Shown: positions 42,375 to 50,267 of the stretch, piece by piece
Numbering within the stretch: position 1 is the stretch's first letter
Layout: every line of letters starts with the position of its first letter
From: JALEFZ01 sp038527485
Lineage (GTDB): Bacteria; Bacteroidota; Bacteroidia; J057
Assembly: GCA_038527485.1 (NCBI GenBank)
Contig: JBCBFT010000010.1
Span: 1 to 64,000 of the forward strand
DNA: 64,000 bases
Reading direction: 5' to 3'
The notes under the pieces: generated by a model
Databases searched by the model: none
What the model was told of the DNA's origin: nothing
What the model saw: only the letters and a program-made list of their open reading frames with translations
Translations under genes and position numbers: made by a program

Positions 42375-42953
42375 ATGAAAAAGCAAAAACTATATACACT
42401 CATCAAAATCGCGCTATTCTTGTTTATCTTAAACGGCCTAGTATTCGCATTATTGGGCTTTGAAAAAGATCAAGAAGTGGCAGGAGCATCTCCATTTTTA
42501 GAGAAAGAGCTAGACGAATTGAGTACTTATTTCTCCCAGTCTGAGGCACTAGACACCAGTGTATCTCAGGTGCCTGTGGCCTGGCATTTGGACCATTCCC
42601 TGAAAGTGATCAATCGTATTCACGATACGCTCACAGCTTCGAATCCCAAGGATTATTCCATCAATTTGAACCCTGTGCGCATCGCCGTTTTTACCTCTGG
42701 GAAAATGCCACGTGGACGAGGGAAAGCGCCCCGATCGGTCCTTCCACCAGATACCATCACACTTTCAGCGCTTGAAGCACAATTCATAGAAGCGCAGGGT
42801 CAAACAGCCCAATGGGATACTTTGGCCAAACACGCCCATTTTACCCATCCCGTTTTTGGTAAGCTTCATCGTCAACATTCGAAGCAGTTTATCATCATTC
42901 ATACCCAGCACCACCTAGCCATCATTCGAGACATCTTGCAAAAACAACCTTGA
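42375..42953 (+). CDS. DinB-like/DUF1569 domain protein, membrane anchored
   Basis: 192 residues. One N-terminal hydrophobic segment (LIKIALFLFILNGLVFALLG) is a signal anchor. The rest fits the DinB-like four-helix family in its DUF1569 form: VAWHLDHSLKVINRIHDTL, PRGRGKAPRSVLPPD, THPVFGKLHRQ and the metal-ligand-like FIIIHTQHHLAIIRDIL. His residues in the WHLDH and HTQHH segments could bind a metal as in DinB proteins. The function is unknown. Two more members of this superfamily lie in the window (44471-44923 and 60252-60824). Confidence 0.72.
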   Translation: MKKQKLYTLIKIALFLFILNGLVFALLGFEKDQEVAGASPFLEKELDELSTYFSQSEALDTSVSQVPVAWHLDHSLKVINRIHDTLTASNPKDYSINLNPVRIAVFTSGKMPRGRGKAPRSVLPPDTITLSALEAQFIEAQGQTAQWDTLAKHAHFTHPVFGKLHRQHSKQFIIIHTQHHLAIIRDILQKQP

Positions 42954-43444
42954 TCAAGTCCATCCATAGGAAGCGTCTTCATATAGAATCCTATGCATGA
43001 TCGTAGCCAGCACACTGATCCGCCGTAAGGCGTCGCTCGATAGACGAGAAACACCCTAGCACCTTTTGTCAACGGTAGTCTATCTTCGATCGTAAATTTT
43101 TTATCATTCATAATCGGCCAGCTAGACGAAGCGAGCTTCGTTTTACTGGCCGATTGTATTTGGTTTTGCACCTTCAAATCAAAAGTGTGCGGCAGTGAAA
43201 TCCTATTTTATCATATTCTGATACACCTCTTGTTAGAGGCAACTTTTCAAGAGAACGGACCGATTCAGGCCGCTCTTAGACACGATGGATCGCATATCTT
43301 TCCCGTCGCGTAGATGGGGCTTTTTCCCTATTTTATCAGAGCATTTATTTTTTTTTGAAAAAAAATCATCCAAACTGTCCAATTCCCAAAAACTCGCTCG
43401 TCATGGGGGTGAAATTGAGTAAAAAACATCTAATTTTTCCCATT
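42954..43444. other. Intergenic region with a long palindrome
   Basis: About 490 bases without a gene I can support. It contains the palindrome at 43112-43155. A minus-strand frame of 92 codons at 42899-43177 has no recognisable content. Confidence 0.4.
43112..43155. repeat. Long inverted repeat (nested hairpin)
   Basis: The outer arms AATCGGCCAG and CTGGCCGATT pair perfectly (10 bp). Inside them ACGAAGC-GA-GCTTCGT forms a second perfect stem. Neither side has a proper T run, so it is not a standard terminator. Confidence 0.65.
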
Positions 43445-43993
43445 ATGACACGCTTACTAATTCCATCATTGACTGTATGTTTCCTTTTCATCGGCTTGAC
43501 CTTATCTGCTCAAAAAGTCATCCGAGTGGTTACCACCCAACAAATCGAAGCTTCTAGTGAAGAGGCGTTTCAAGTGCTACGTAACTTTGAGCGATTCCCT
43601 GAGTGGTCTCCTTTCGTCGTCGCCGATCCTGAACAAAAGCACCATGTGACAGGCGAAACAGGCCAAATAGGTTCTGCCTTTCACTGGGAAGGCGTTGCTG
43701 AAAAAAGCGAGGGCCAACAAACCCTAGTTGCGCTGAGGGGCACCGAATACTTGCGCATGGAATGTGATATTACAAAGCCGTTCAAAGATCAACCGACCTT
43801 TGAATACCACATTGCTAAGACATCGGATGGGATAGAGATTACCCAAACTTTTGAACTTACATGCTCTGGATTTAGCCGTTTTATGATGCGCCTGTTTGGA
43901 GTAGAGAAACAAATCGCTGCAACGAACGCGCTTGGCCTGACACGCTTGCAAACCCTGCTTGAAAGTGAAAATCAAGTAGCTATATCTAAGTAA
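43445..43993 (+). CDS. Exported SRPBCC-family protein
   Basis: 182 residues from the ATG at 43445 (signal peptide MTRLLIPSLTVCFLFIGLTL, then SAQ); the frame is open to an ATG at 43355, but the added residues bury the signal. The mature part is a START/Bet v1-like (SRPBCC) fold: IEASSEEAFQVLRNFERFPE, then WSPFVV, FHWEGVAEKSEGQQTLVAL and a C-terminal helix MMRLFGVEKQIAATNALGLT. Such proteins bind hydrophobic ligands in a cavity. An exported member is less usual, and the ligand is unknown. It is followed 50 bases later by the DGPF gene. Confidence 0.78.
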   Translation: MTRLLIPSLTVCFLFIGLTLSAQKVIRVVTTQQIEASSEEAFQVLRNFERFPEWSPFVVADPEQKHHVTGETGQIGSAFHWEGVAEKSEGQQTLVALRGTEYLRMECDITKPFKDQPTFEYHIAKTSDGIEITQTFELTCSGFSRFMMRLFGVEKQIAATNALGLTRLQTLLESENQVAISK

Positions 43994-44042
43994 TCTTACT
44001 TTTCTTCCTTTATACCATTCTCACATCTAACAGAAATCTAGT

Positions 44043-44387
44043 ATGAATGAATTTATGATGATTTTCCGACATGTCCCTGATGCTGCTTATGAACCTTCCC
44101 CCAAGGAATTGGAAGCGGAGATGAAAAAATGGCAAGATTGGATCGGTGGTATTGCCGCGCAAGGAAAGTTCGTAAGTACCAACCAATTGACTTATGAAGG
44201 CAAAACTGTAGCCCCAGATGGCATGATTACCGACGGACCCTACGCAGAGGTGAAGGAAGTCGTGGGAGGATATGTATTTGTCAAAGCAGCCTCATTGGAG
44301 GAAGCTATAGACATGACAGCAGGCTGCCCCATGTTTGACCACGGTGGCACTGTAGAAGTGCGCAAGATCATGCCTTCAGAATTTTAA
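44043..44387 (+). CDS. YciI/DGPF-domain protein
   Basis: 114 residues of the YCII-related family with the DGPF motif (ITDGPYAEVKEVVGGYVFVK). The fold is a ferredoxin-like dimer; no catalytic role is proven. Genes of this type are the usual partner of ECF42 sigma factors, and such a sigma gene lies at 44946, so a shared control circuit is likely. The ATG at 44043 fits the family start (MNEFMMIFRHVPDA). It is cytosolic. Confidence 0.88.
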   Translation: MNEFMMIFRHVPDAAYEPSPKELEAEMKKWQDWIGGIAAQGKFVSTNQLTYEGKTVAPDGMITDGPYAEVKEVVGGYVFVKAASLEEAIDMTAGCPMFDHGGTVEVRKIMPSEF

Positions 44388-44470
44388 TCACTTCATCGGC
44401 CATAGGGGTTTGGCTCTCTTGTATATGCGGGCAGGACGCCTATGGCTACTCACTTAAAATCAATAGAAAA

Positions 44471-44923
44471 ATGAAAGATATATTCAATCAAGACACAATT
44501 GAAGTCTTAAAAGCACGAATCTCCCAACTTTCAGAAGACTCAACTGCTCAGTGGGGGGAAATGAATGTGTACCAAATGCTCAAACACTGCACAGAAAACG
44601 ATAAGATGATGACGGGAGAGCGCCAGTTTAAGCGACTGTTTATCGGGAGAATTTTTGGGAAAATGTCGTTGCGCTCTAGTACCAAAGACGACAAGCCCCT
44701 TGACCAAAATTCTCCTACACATCCCGATTTGATCATTAAAGACACTGGAGAGGTCGCCGCTCAAAAGCAGGAATGGATCAAGGTATTGGAAGGATACTAT
44801 GCAAAATCTGCTGCTACATTTGAGGGATTTACCCATCCGTTTTTTGGCAAAATGACGCCAGAGCAAATAAGTATTTGGGCCTATAAGCACATTGACCATC
44901 ATTTGCGCCAATTTGGTGTGTAA
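44471..44923 (+). CDS. DUF1569 domain-containing protein
   Basis: 150 residues, DinB-like four-helix fold of the DUF1569 type: STAQWGEMNVYQMLKHCTEN near the start, GFTHPFFGKMTPEQISIWAY and KHIDHHLRQFGV at the end. The His residues are placed as possible metal ligands. It lies between the DGPF gene and the ECF sigma gene in the same direction, with 83 bases before and 22 after. A long stem GCCATAGG/CCTATGGC (44399-44446) lies in the leader. The function is unknown. Confidence 0.8.
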   Translation: MKDIFNQDTIEVLKARISQLSEDSTAQWGEMNVYQMLKHCTENDKMMTGERQFKRLFIGRIFGKMSLRSSTKDDKPLDQNSPTHPDLIIKDTGEVAAQKQEWIKVLEGYYAKSAATFEGFTHPFFGKMTPEQISIWAYKHIDHHLRQFGV

Positions 44924-44945
44924 CTTGTTGGGAAATCTAGGGTAT

Positions 44946-46181
44946 ATGGAATCGAACCTTGCACAGCTCTTCCGAGAAGAATATAGTAAGCTGGTCGCTG
45001 TCCTCTGCAAAAGTTTTGGATTGAAGAATATCCAGCTAGCAGAGGACATTGTTAGTGATACCTTCATCACTGCTGTGGAAACATGGGGAAAAAAGGGGTT
45101 GCCCGACAATCCGACTGCTTGGCTATACACAGTTGCTAAAAACAAAACACGCGATCAGATGCGCCGAAAAAAGCTTTTTCAAGAAAAAATACAAGTAGAT
45201 TTGCAGCAGAAGAAGGGGGAAACGACTGAAATTATCCTAGATTTTTCGACTCAGCATATTCAGGACAGCCAGTTGCAAATGATTTTTGCCATTTGCCATC
45301 CAAGTGTATCAGAGGAGGCTCAGATCGGCTTGGCCCTGCGTATCCTCTGTGGGTTTGGCATTGATGAAATTGCAGATGCCTTTTTATCCAACAAGGAGAC
45401 GATCAATAAGCGGTTGTTTCGTGCAAAAGAAAGACTCAGAAAAGGAAATATCTCCATTGAGTTTCCTCCACAGGAGGAACTTCCTACCCGACTAGAAACC
45501 GTTTTGCGAACCCTTTACCTCTTATTTAACGAGGGCTACTATTCCATTTCTTCCAACAAATCTTTGCGCAAAGACTTTTGTGTAGAAGCCATGCGCTTGG
45601 CCTACCTGCTCACACAATATGCCCATACCGATCAACCACAAGTCAGTGCCCTGTTGAGTTTGATGTGTTTTCATGCCTCCCGCTTCGATGCGCGTTTAGA
45701 TGATAGCGGTGTGTTTGTCTTGTATGAGGATCAAGATACCTCCCTTTGGGACAGTGACCTAAAGCAAAAGGGCGAACACTACCTCAACCGTTCTTCTACG
45801 GGGGAGGCATTGTCGAGGTATCACTTGGAAGCAGCTATTGCGTTTTGGCATACAGAAAGAGAAGACTCGGTAGAAAAGTGGGAAAACATCCTACAGCTAT
45901 ACAACTACTTATTGCAAACGGCCTATTCTCCTGTAGCTGCGCTGAACAGAACCTATGCACTCGCGAAGGTGTACAATCGAGAGAAAGCATTGGCAGAAGC
46001 TCAGAAGATCAAGCTAGACAAACATCATTTCTATCACTGCCTTTTGGCAGAGCTATATGGAAAGGAAAAGAGGGAAAAAGCATTGGCACACTTGAATACC
46101 GCCTTGGAACTAGCAAAAAGCGAAGGAGATAAACGCCTCATTCAGCGAAAGATTTCTGCCTTAGAAACGCATGAAAAATAA
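44946..46181 (+). CDS. ECF42-type RNA polymerase sigma factor with C-terminal DUF6596/TPR extension
   Basis: 412 residues from the ATG at 44946 (MESNLAQLFREEYSKLVAV). Region 2 is visible in LAEDIVSDTFITAVETWGKK and PTAWLYTVAKNKTRDQMRRK; region 4 lies in ALRILCGFGIDEIADAFLSN plus KETINKRLFRAKERLR. The last 230 residues carry the DUF6596-type helical extension (LRTLYLLFNEGYYSISSNKS, LLSLMCFHASRFDARLDDSG, YNYLLQTAYSPVAALNRTYA). This layout defines the ECF42 group, in which the extension is thought to regulate the sigma and the usual partner is a DGPF protein, as here at 44043. There is no anti-sigma gene next to it, as expected for this group. An in-frame start at 44892 overlaps the previous gene and is unlikely. 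Confidence 0.9.
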   Translation: MESNLAQLFREEYSKLVAVLCKSFGLKNIQLAEDIVSDTFITAVETWGKKGLPDNPTAWLYTVAKNKTRDQMRRKKLFQEKIQVDLQQKKGETTEIILDFSTQHIQDSQLQMIFAICHPSVSEEAQIGLALRILCGFGIDEIADAFLSNKETINKRLFRAKERLRKGNISIEFPPQEELPTRLETVLRTLYLLFNEGYYSISSNKSLRKDFCVEAMRLAYLLTQYAHTDQPQVSALLSLMCFHASRFDARLDDSGVFVLYEDQDTSLWDSDLKQKGEHYLNRSSTGEALSRYHLEAAIAFWHTEREDSVEKWENILQLYNYLLQTAYSPVAALNRTYALAKVYNREKALAEAQKIKLDKHHFYHCLLAELYGKEKREKALAHLNTALELAKSEGDKRLIQRKISALETHEK

Positions 46182-46453
46182 TTTACGCCATCTCCTGCGA
46201 TAGCAATCCAATAACCTTGGGTAACGATCTTACTCAGGTACTCAAGCAAATTCCGATAGCCTGACTCAGACAAATGATCCTTCTTAGAGTTGACCCTAAG
46301 CCAAATTGTGGACTATATCATATTGAATACCAAGATTATATGAACCTATCTGCCCGTAGATCTATCCATACTAAATACTTGTTCTCCAAAAGAGCTAAAA
46401 TATAGGGCAGATGGTGGAGCCTGTAGCTGTTGTTTTTACACTAGATCTTAGAG

Positions 46454-46484
46454 CAGGGAAATATTCTAAAGGAATACTTCCCTG
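46454..46484. terminator. Hairpin between convergent genes
   Basis: CAGGGAAATATTC and GAATACTTCCCTG pair over 13 bp with one mismatch that reads as a G-U pair on one strand. It lies between the ends of the ECF42 gene and porX. Neither direction has a good T run, so termination here is uncertain. Confidence 0.35.
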
Positions 46485-46528
46485 AAAAATGACCGCTTGA
46501 AGTATGCGTATTAAAAAATATTGTCTGT

Positions 46529-48100
46529 TTACCTGCCTTTAGGTGCCAATTCTACAATGGGAATCAACATTTCCTCAAGACTGATCCCTCCGTGCTGGAA
46601 AGTGTCTTTGTAGTAGTTGACGTAATAATTATAGTTATTGGGATAGGCAAAGAAGTAGTCTTCCATAGAGAAAACGTAGGTCGAGCTAACATTTGACTTG
46701 GGAAGTCGGGCTTCTTGTGGCTTCCGCACGGTGAATACATGCTTCAAGCTCTCGTCATAGTTGAGATTTCTTCCCTGCTTGTATCGCAGATTGGTGGTTG
46801 TGTTGCGGTCGCCGATGATGCGTATAGGGCGCTTGACACGTACGGTTCCATGATCTGTCGTAAGGATGATTTTGACGTTGCGCTCGCTGAGGGTACGCAG
46901 GGCACGCAGCAACTGAGAATGCTCCAGCCATCCCCTGGAAAGGGAGCGATAAGCAGCTTCGTGTGGTGCCAACTCTCGTATGATATTCATCTCGGTACGA
47001 GAGTGTGAGAGCAGATCAATGAAGTTATAAACGATGAAATTGACATCATTTTGCAGCAGATTGAGGATGTTATCTGCTAGATTTTTTCCATCATCATTGG
47101 TGATGACCTTATGGTAGCTATGCTTTACGTTGAGGCGGTGACGCTTGAGCATAGATTCTACAAATGCAGCTTCATGCTTATTCTTTCCCCCTTCTTCATC
47201 GTCATTTAGCCAAAGTTTGGGATATCGCTGCGAAATTTCGAGCGGCATCATACCCGCAAATATGGAGTTACGTGCATATTGAGTGGCTGTCGGCAGGATC
47301 GAGTAGTAGGCTTGCTCCTTAACGACATAAAACAACTCGGAAATGATGCTCTGAAAAGCGCGCCATTGGTCCAGTCGCAGACAGTCTACCAAGATGAAGA
47401 AGACACTTTCGTATCCTCCATCGAGATGGGGAAAGGTCGTTTGGGGAATAACATCAGGAGAGAGAATCGGCCGCTCGCTCAGATCCCCTGTATTCACCCA
47501 GTCGAGGTAGTTTCGCGCCACAAATTTCCCAAAGTTGCTATTGGCTTCTGAAAGCTGATTGGCGAGGACTTCTTCCATACTTTTGTCCTCATTCTCCTCC
47601 ATTTTTGCATCCCAATAGATCAGCTTTTTGTAGATGTCGACCCACTCGGGGTGGTCATTATCCTCAAAAAACTGCATGGCAATGTTTCGGAAGTCTTGCT
47701 GATAGCCAGAATTGACTTTTGCCGTGACGAGCCGTTTATTTTCCAGCACTTTCTTCAATGCAAGGAGGATTTGGCTTGGCTTAACAGGTTTGATGAGGTA
47801 ATCTGCAATCTGCGCCCCCAAGGCATCTTCCATGATGTGCTCCTCTTCCGATTTGGTGACCATGATCACAGGCTGACTGGGTTTGATCTGTTGAATCTCA
47901 GACAAAACTGTCAAGCCATCCATTCCTGGCATTTGCTCATCGAGGAATACAACATCATAGCTTTTTTCCTTGATCAACTCCAGGGCATCTATGCCGTTAC
48001 TGACAGACTCTACCTGAAAATCTTTTTCTTTCAGGTACATCATATGTGCTTTCAGGAGATCAACCTCGTCGTCTACCCATAGTATTTTTGCGCTCGCCAT
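46529..48100 (-). CDS. porX: T9SS response regulator PorX (receiver plus PglZ domain)
   Basis: 523 residues, the usual PorX length. The receiver domain (1-120) has the phosphoacceptor Asp in DVVFLDEQMPGMDGL and the conserved Lys in ADYLIKPVKPSQIL. It is followed by a helical linker and a PglZ/alkaline phosphatase-like domain (FFILVDCLRLDQWRAFQSII, TQYARNSIFAGMMP, KIILTTDHGTVRVKRP). In Porphyromonas and Flavobacterium PorX controls transcription of type IX secretion genes together with PorY and SigP, and its PglZ domain acts on cyclic oligonucleotides; I take this from the family and not from this sequence. The window also contains two T9SS cargo genes. A perfect inverted repeat lies 14-36 bases upstream of the start. 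Confidence 0.93.
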   Translation of the reverse strand: MASAKILWVDDEVDLLKAHMMYLKEKDFQVESVSNGIDALELIKEKSYDVVFLDEQMPGMDGLTVLSEIQQIKPSQPVIMVTKSEEEHIMEDALGAQIADYLIKPVKPSQILLALKKVLENKRLVTAKVNSGYQQDFRNIAMQFFEDNDHPEWVDIYKKLIYWDAKMEENEDKSMEEVLANQLSEANSNFGKFVARNYLDWVNTGDLSERPILSPDVIPQTTFPHLDGGYESVFFILVDCLRLDQWRAFQSIISELFYVVKEQAYYSILPTATQYARNSIFAGMMPLEISQRYPKLWLNDDEEGGKNKHEAAFVESMLKRHRLNVKHSYHKVITNDDGKNLADNILNLLQNDVNFIVYNFIDLLSHSRTEMNIIRELAPHEAAYRSLSRGWLEHSQLLRALRTLSERNVKIILTTDHGTVRVKRPIRIIGDRNTTTNLRYKQGRNLNYDESLKHVFTVRKPQEARLPKSNVSSTYVFSMEDYFFAYPNNYNYYVNYYKDTFQHGGISLEEMLIPIVELAPKGR

Positions 48101-48114
48101 AATGATTCTCTTTA

Positions 48115-48136
48115 TTTGATTCGATGCTGAATCAAA
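48115..48136. promoter_or_regulatory. Inverted repeat in the porX leader
   Basis: TTTGATTC (48115-48122) and GAATCAAA (48129-48136) are perfect inverted arms around a six-base spacer, placed just before the porX start. It could be an operator or a 5' UTR hairpin. Confidence 0.4.
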
Positions 48137-48539
48137 TGTTTCGCTTATTGTTCAAATTGTACCGTCGTGCCTGCCTATCGAAGTAAATCGGAGGAAAGTA
48201 TGACAAAATAACAAAAGGGTAGAAATCCTGGCAGTGGCAATGAGATTTTTTGGTGGAAAGTAAGAATGTACTAAAGATAGCAACATCCAGCTTTAAATGA
48301 CGAAAATTTGAGGGGAAAGTTGATGTTTGATCCGATTTTTTGAAAAAGAATGAGGGGAAAGTCTAAATAGAAATACTCAAAGGGAAATAATAGACTAAAA
48401 ATCAGGGCTTTATTGGCAGTTTATGCACCGAAGAATAATCTGTATAAATCTCTAAGATCTGTGGTTAGATACTTGGCCACATATAGTCTTAAGTACTCTG
48501 TAACATAACTTTTTTAATATTCAACTATCGCCTTCAGCG
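48137..48539. other. Long non-coding region between porX and the AAA ATPase gene (part 1)
   Basis: A/T-rich, with no gene or RNA I can support. It contains promoter sequence for porX on the left. The repeat cluster 48540-48640 follows, and then about 300 bases of leader for the gene at 48939. Confidence 0.35.
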
Positions 48540-48640
48540 TCCCGAGCATTAGACTCGGGATTTTTAGGAAAAAAGAACCAATCCCGATGATGAATCTCGG
48601 GATGGAATTTCAGCCCAATCCCGAGCGTAAAACCTCGGGA
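48540..48640 (+). repeat. Cluster of three TCCCGAG/CTCGGGA hairpins
   Basis: Hairpin 1 is TCCCGAG-CATTAGA-CTCGGGA at 48540-48560, followed by TTTTT. Hairpin 2 has arms ATCCCGA and TCTCGGGAT at 48581-48603. Hairpin 3 is TCCCGAG-CGTAAAAC-CTCGGGA at 48619-48640. They recur about every 40 bases with unrelated loops. The first would work as a terminator on the plus strand. Confidence 0.7.
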
Positions 48641-48938
48641 CCCCTATCTCCAAATTCCAAGGCCAACGCCCCCCCAGATTACCTGTTACTAAGCTCGAAT
48701 ATTATAGTATAAAACTTTTGTTACACTGTGTTAAGTTGCCGATCATAGACATGCTTTCTTCTATGTCACAACAACAACGATAGATTTGATGGCCAATTCA
48801 AGCCTACCTAATTCCTATGAGCTGAGCGGTTAAAAATTCTAATATTCATTTTATGTAGCCATAATTGCCGTATTTTCGTATCTATAATTTAGGGTTAACA
48901 ATCAGCATCTAACCAGAAACACATTTATACAAAAATAC

Positions 48939-50267
48939 ATGAAGGATATGCACGATGATGCACTTGAAAGCTTGAAGGAAGCCCTCAAGCATTCTCCTGA
49001 TAATCTCCCATTGCGCATTCACTATGCGGAGTTATTGATGGAAGGGGAAAGATGGGAAGAGGCGACGGCACAATTAAAGTATGTATTGGATAAGGATAGC
49101 CTCCATTTCAAAGGACGTCTTTTATTGGCTACCCTGCATTTGGAGCAGGAGCAGTATTCTAGAGGAATTGTCATTCTGGAAGCACTAAAGAATGAGTTTC
49201 CCAACTCTAAGCAAGTCTTGCTGCTACTGGCCAAGGCTTTCTTGAGAGAGGATAGCATCAGCGAAGCGCTGGTTCACTATCAAGCGTTGCTCAAAATAGA
49301 TCCAGAAGCTACTGACAAGGAGTTGGATGCGCATTTGCGAAATTTTCAGCCACATGAAGAGATGAATTTTGACGAGGGATTCGATGAAGATGGACTGGAT
49401 ATGATGGAAAAGCCACGCATCAATTTTGAAGATGTGGGAGGCATGAAGCGCGTCAAGGAAGAAATCGACCTGAAGATCATCAAACCGCTTCAGCATCAAG
49501 AGATCTACAAAGCATATGGGAAAAAGATTGGGGGAGGTATTCTTTTGTATGGCCCTCCGGGATGTGGAAAGACGCACATCGCACGTGCGACAGCTGGACA
49601 GGTAGATGCCAAGTTCATCAATGTCGGCATCAGCGATGTCTTGGACATGTGGGTAGGAAATAGCGAGCGCAACTTGCATGAGATCTTCGAGGTCGCGCGC
49701 GCAAACGCACCTTGTGTCTTGTTCTTTGATGAGATCGACGCGCTAGGTGCCAGCCGTACTGACATGCGCCAATCGAATAGTCGCAAGTTGATCAACCAGT
49801 TTTTGGCGGAGTTGGATGGGATAGAGGCGCAAAACGATGGGCTGCTGATCATCGGTGCGACCAATGCACCTTGGCATTTGGACTCTGCCTTTCGTCGTCC
49901 AGGACGATTTGATCGGATCATCTTTGTGGAGCCACCCGATCAGGAAAGCAGGGCAGACATTCTCCGCATCCAGCTCAAGGACAAGCCGATCGCCAAGATA
50001 GATTATGAGGACATCGCCAAGCGGTCCAAGGACTACAGTGGGGCTGACCTCAATGCCGTCATTGACCTCGCGATTGAATCCAAGCTGGCAGAAGCCTTCA
50101 AGCAGGGCGTCCCGCAACCGCTGAGTACGCAAGACCTCAAGAAAGCACTAAAAAAGCACCGTCCCTCTACTAAGGACTGGTTTGCCAGTGCCCGAAATTA
50201 TGCCCTGTATTCCAATGATTCAGGCCTATATGATGACGTTCTCACGTATTTGAATATCAAAAAATAA
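48939..50267 (+). CDS. AAA ATPase with N-terminal TPR domain
   Basis: 442 residues. Residues 1-125 form TPR-like helix pairs (ALESLKEALKHSPDNLPLRI, ATAQLKYVLDKDSLHFKGRL, ALVHYQALLKIDP). After an acidic linker (about 126-160) comes a classical AAA domain: Walker A GPPGCGKTHIARA at 205, Walker B VLFFDEIDALGASR, sensor LIIGATNAPWHLD and arginine finger RRPGRFDRIIF. It ends with a winged helical lid. It is similar to Vps4/spastin or SpoVK-type ATPases, which remodel proteins. The start of the next gene overlaps its stop codon (TAATG), so a membrane TPR protein is made together with it and is the likely partner. The substrate is unknown. Confidence 0.87.
   Translation: MKDMHDDALESLKEALKHSPDNLPLRIHYAELLMEGERWEEATAQLKYVLDKDSLHFKGRLLLATLHLEQEQYSRGIVILEALKNEFPNSKQVLLLLAKAFLREDSISEALVHYQALLKIDPEATDKELDAHLRNFQPHEEMNFDEGFDEDGLDMMEKPRINFEDVGGMKRVKEEIDLKIIKPLQHQEIYKAYGKKIGGGILLYGPPGCGKTHIARATAGQVDAKFINVGISDVLDMWVGNSERNLHEIFEVARANAPCVLFFDEIDALGASRTDMRQSNSRKLINQFLAELDGIEAQNDGLLIIGATNAPWHLDSAFRRPGRFDRIIFVEPPDQESRADILRIQLKDKPIAKIDYEDIAKRSKDYSGADLNAVIDLAIESKLAEAFKQGVPQPLSTQDLKKALKKHRPSTKDWFASARNYALYSNDSGLYDDVLTYLNIKK

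Noticed and set aside
42899..43177. 92-codon minus-strand frame
   Set aside because: It overlaps the end of the DUF1569 gene and runs through the palindrome; no family character.
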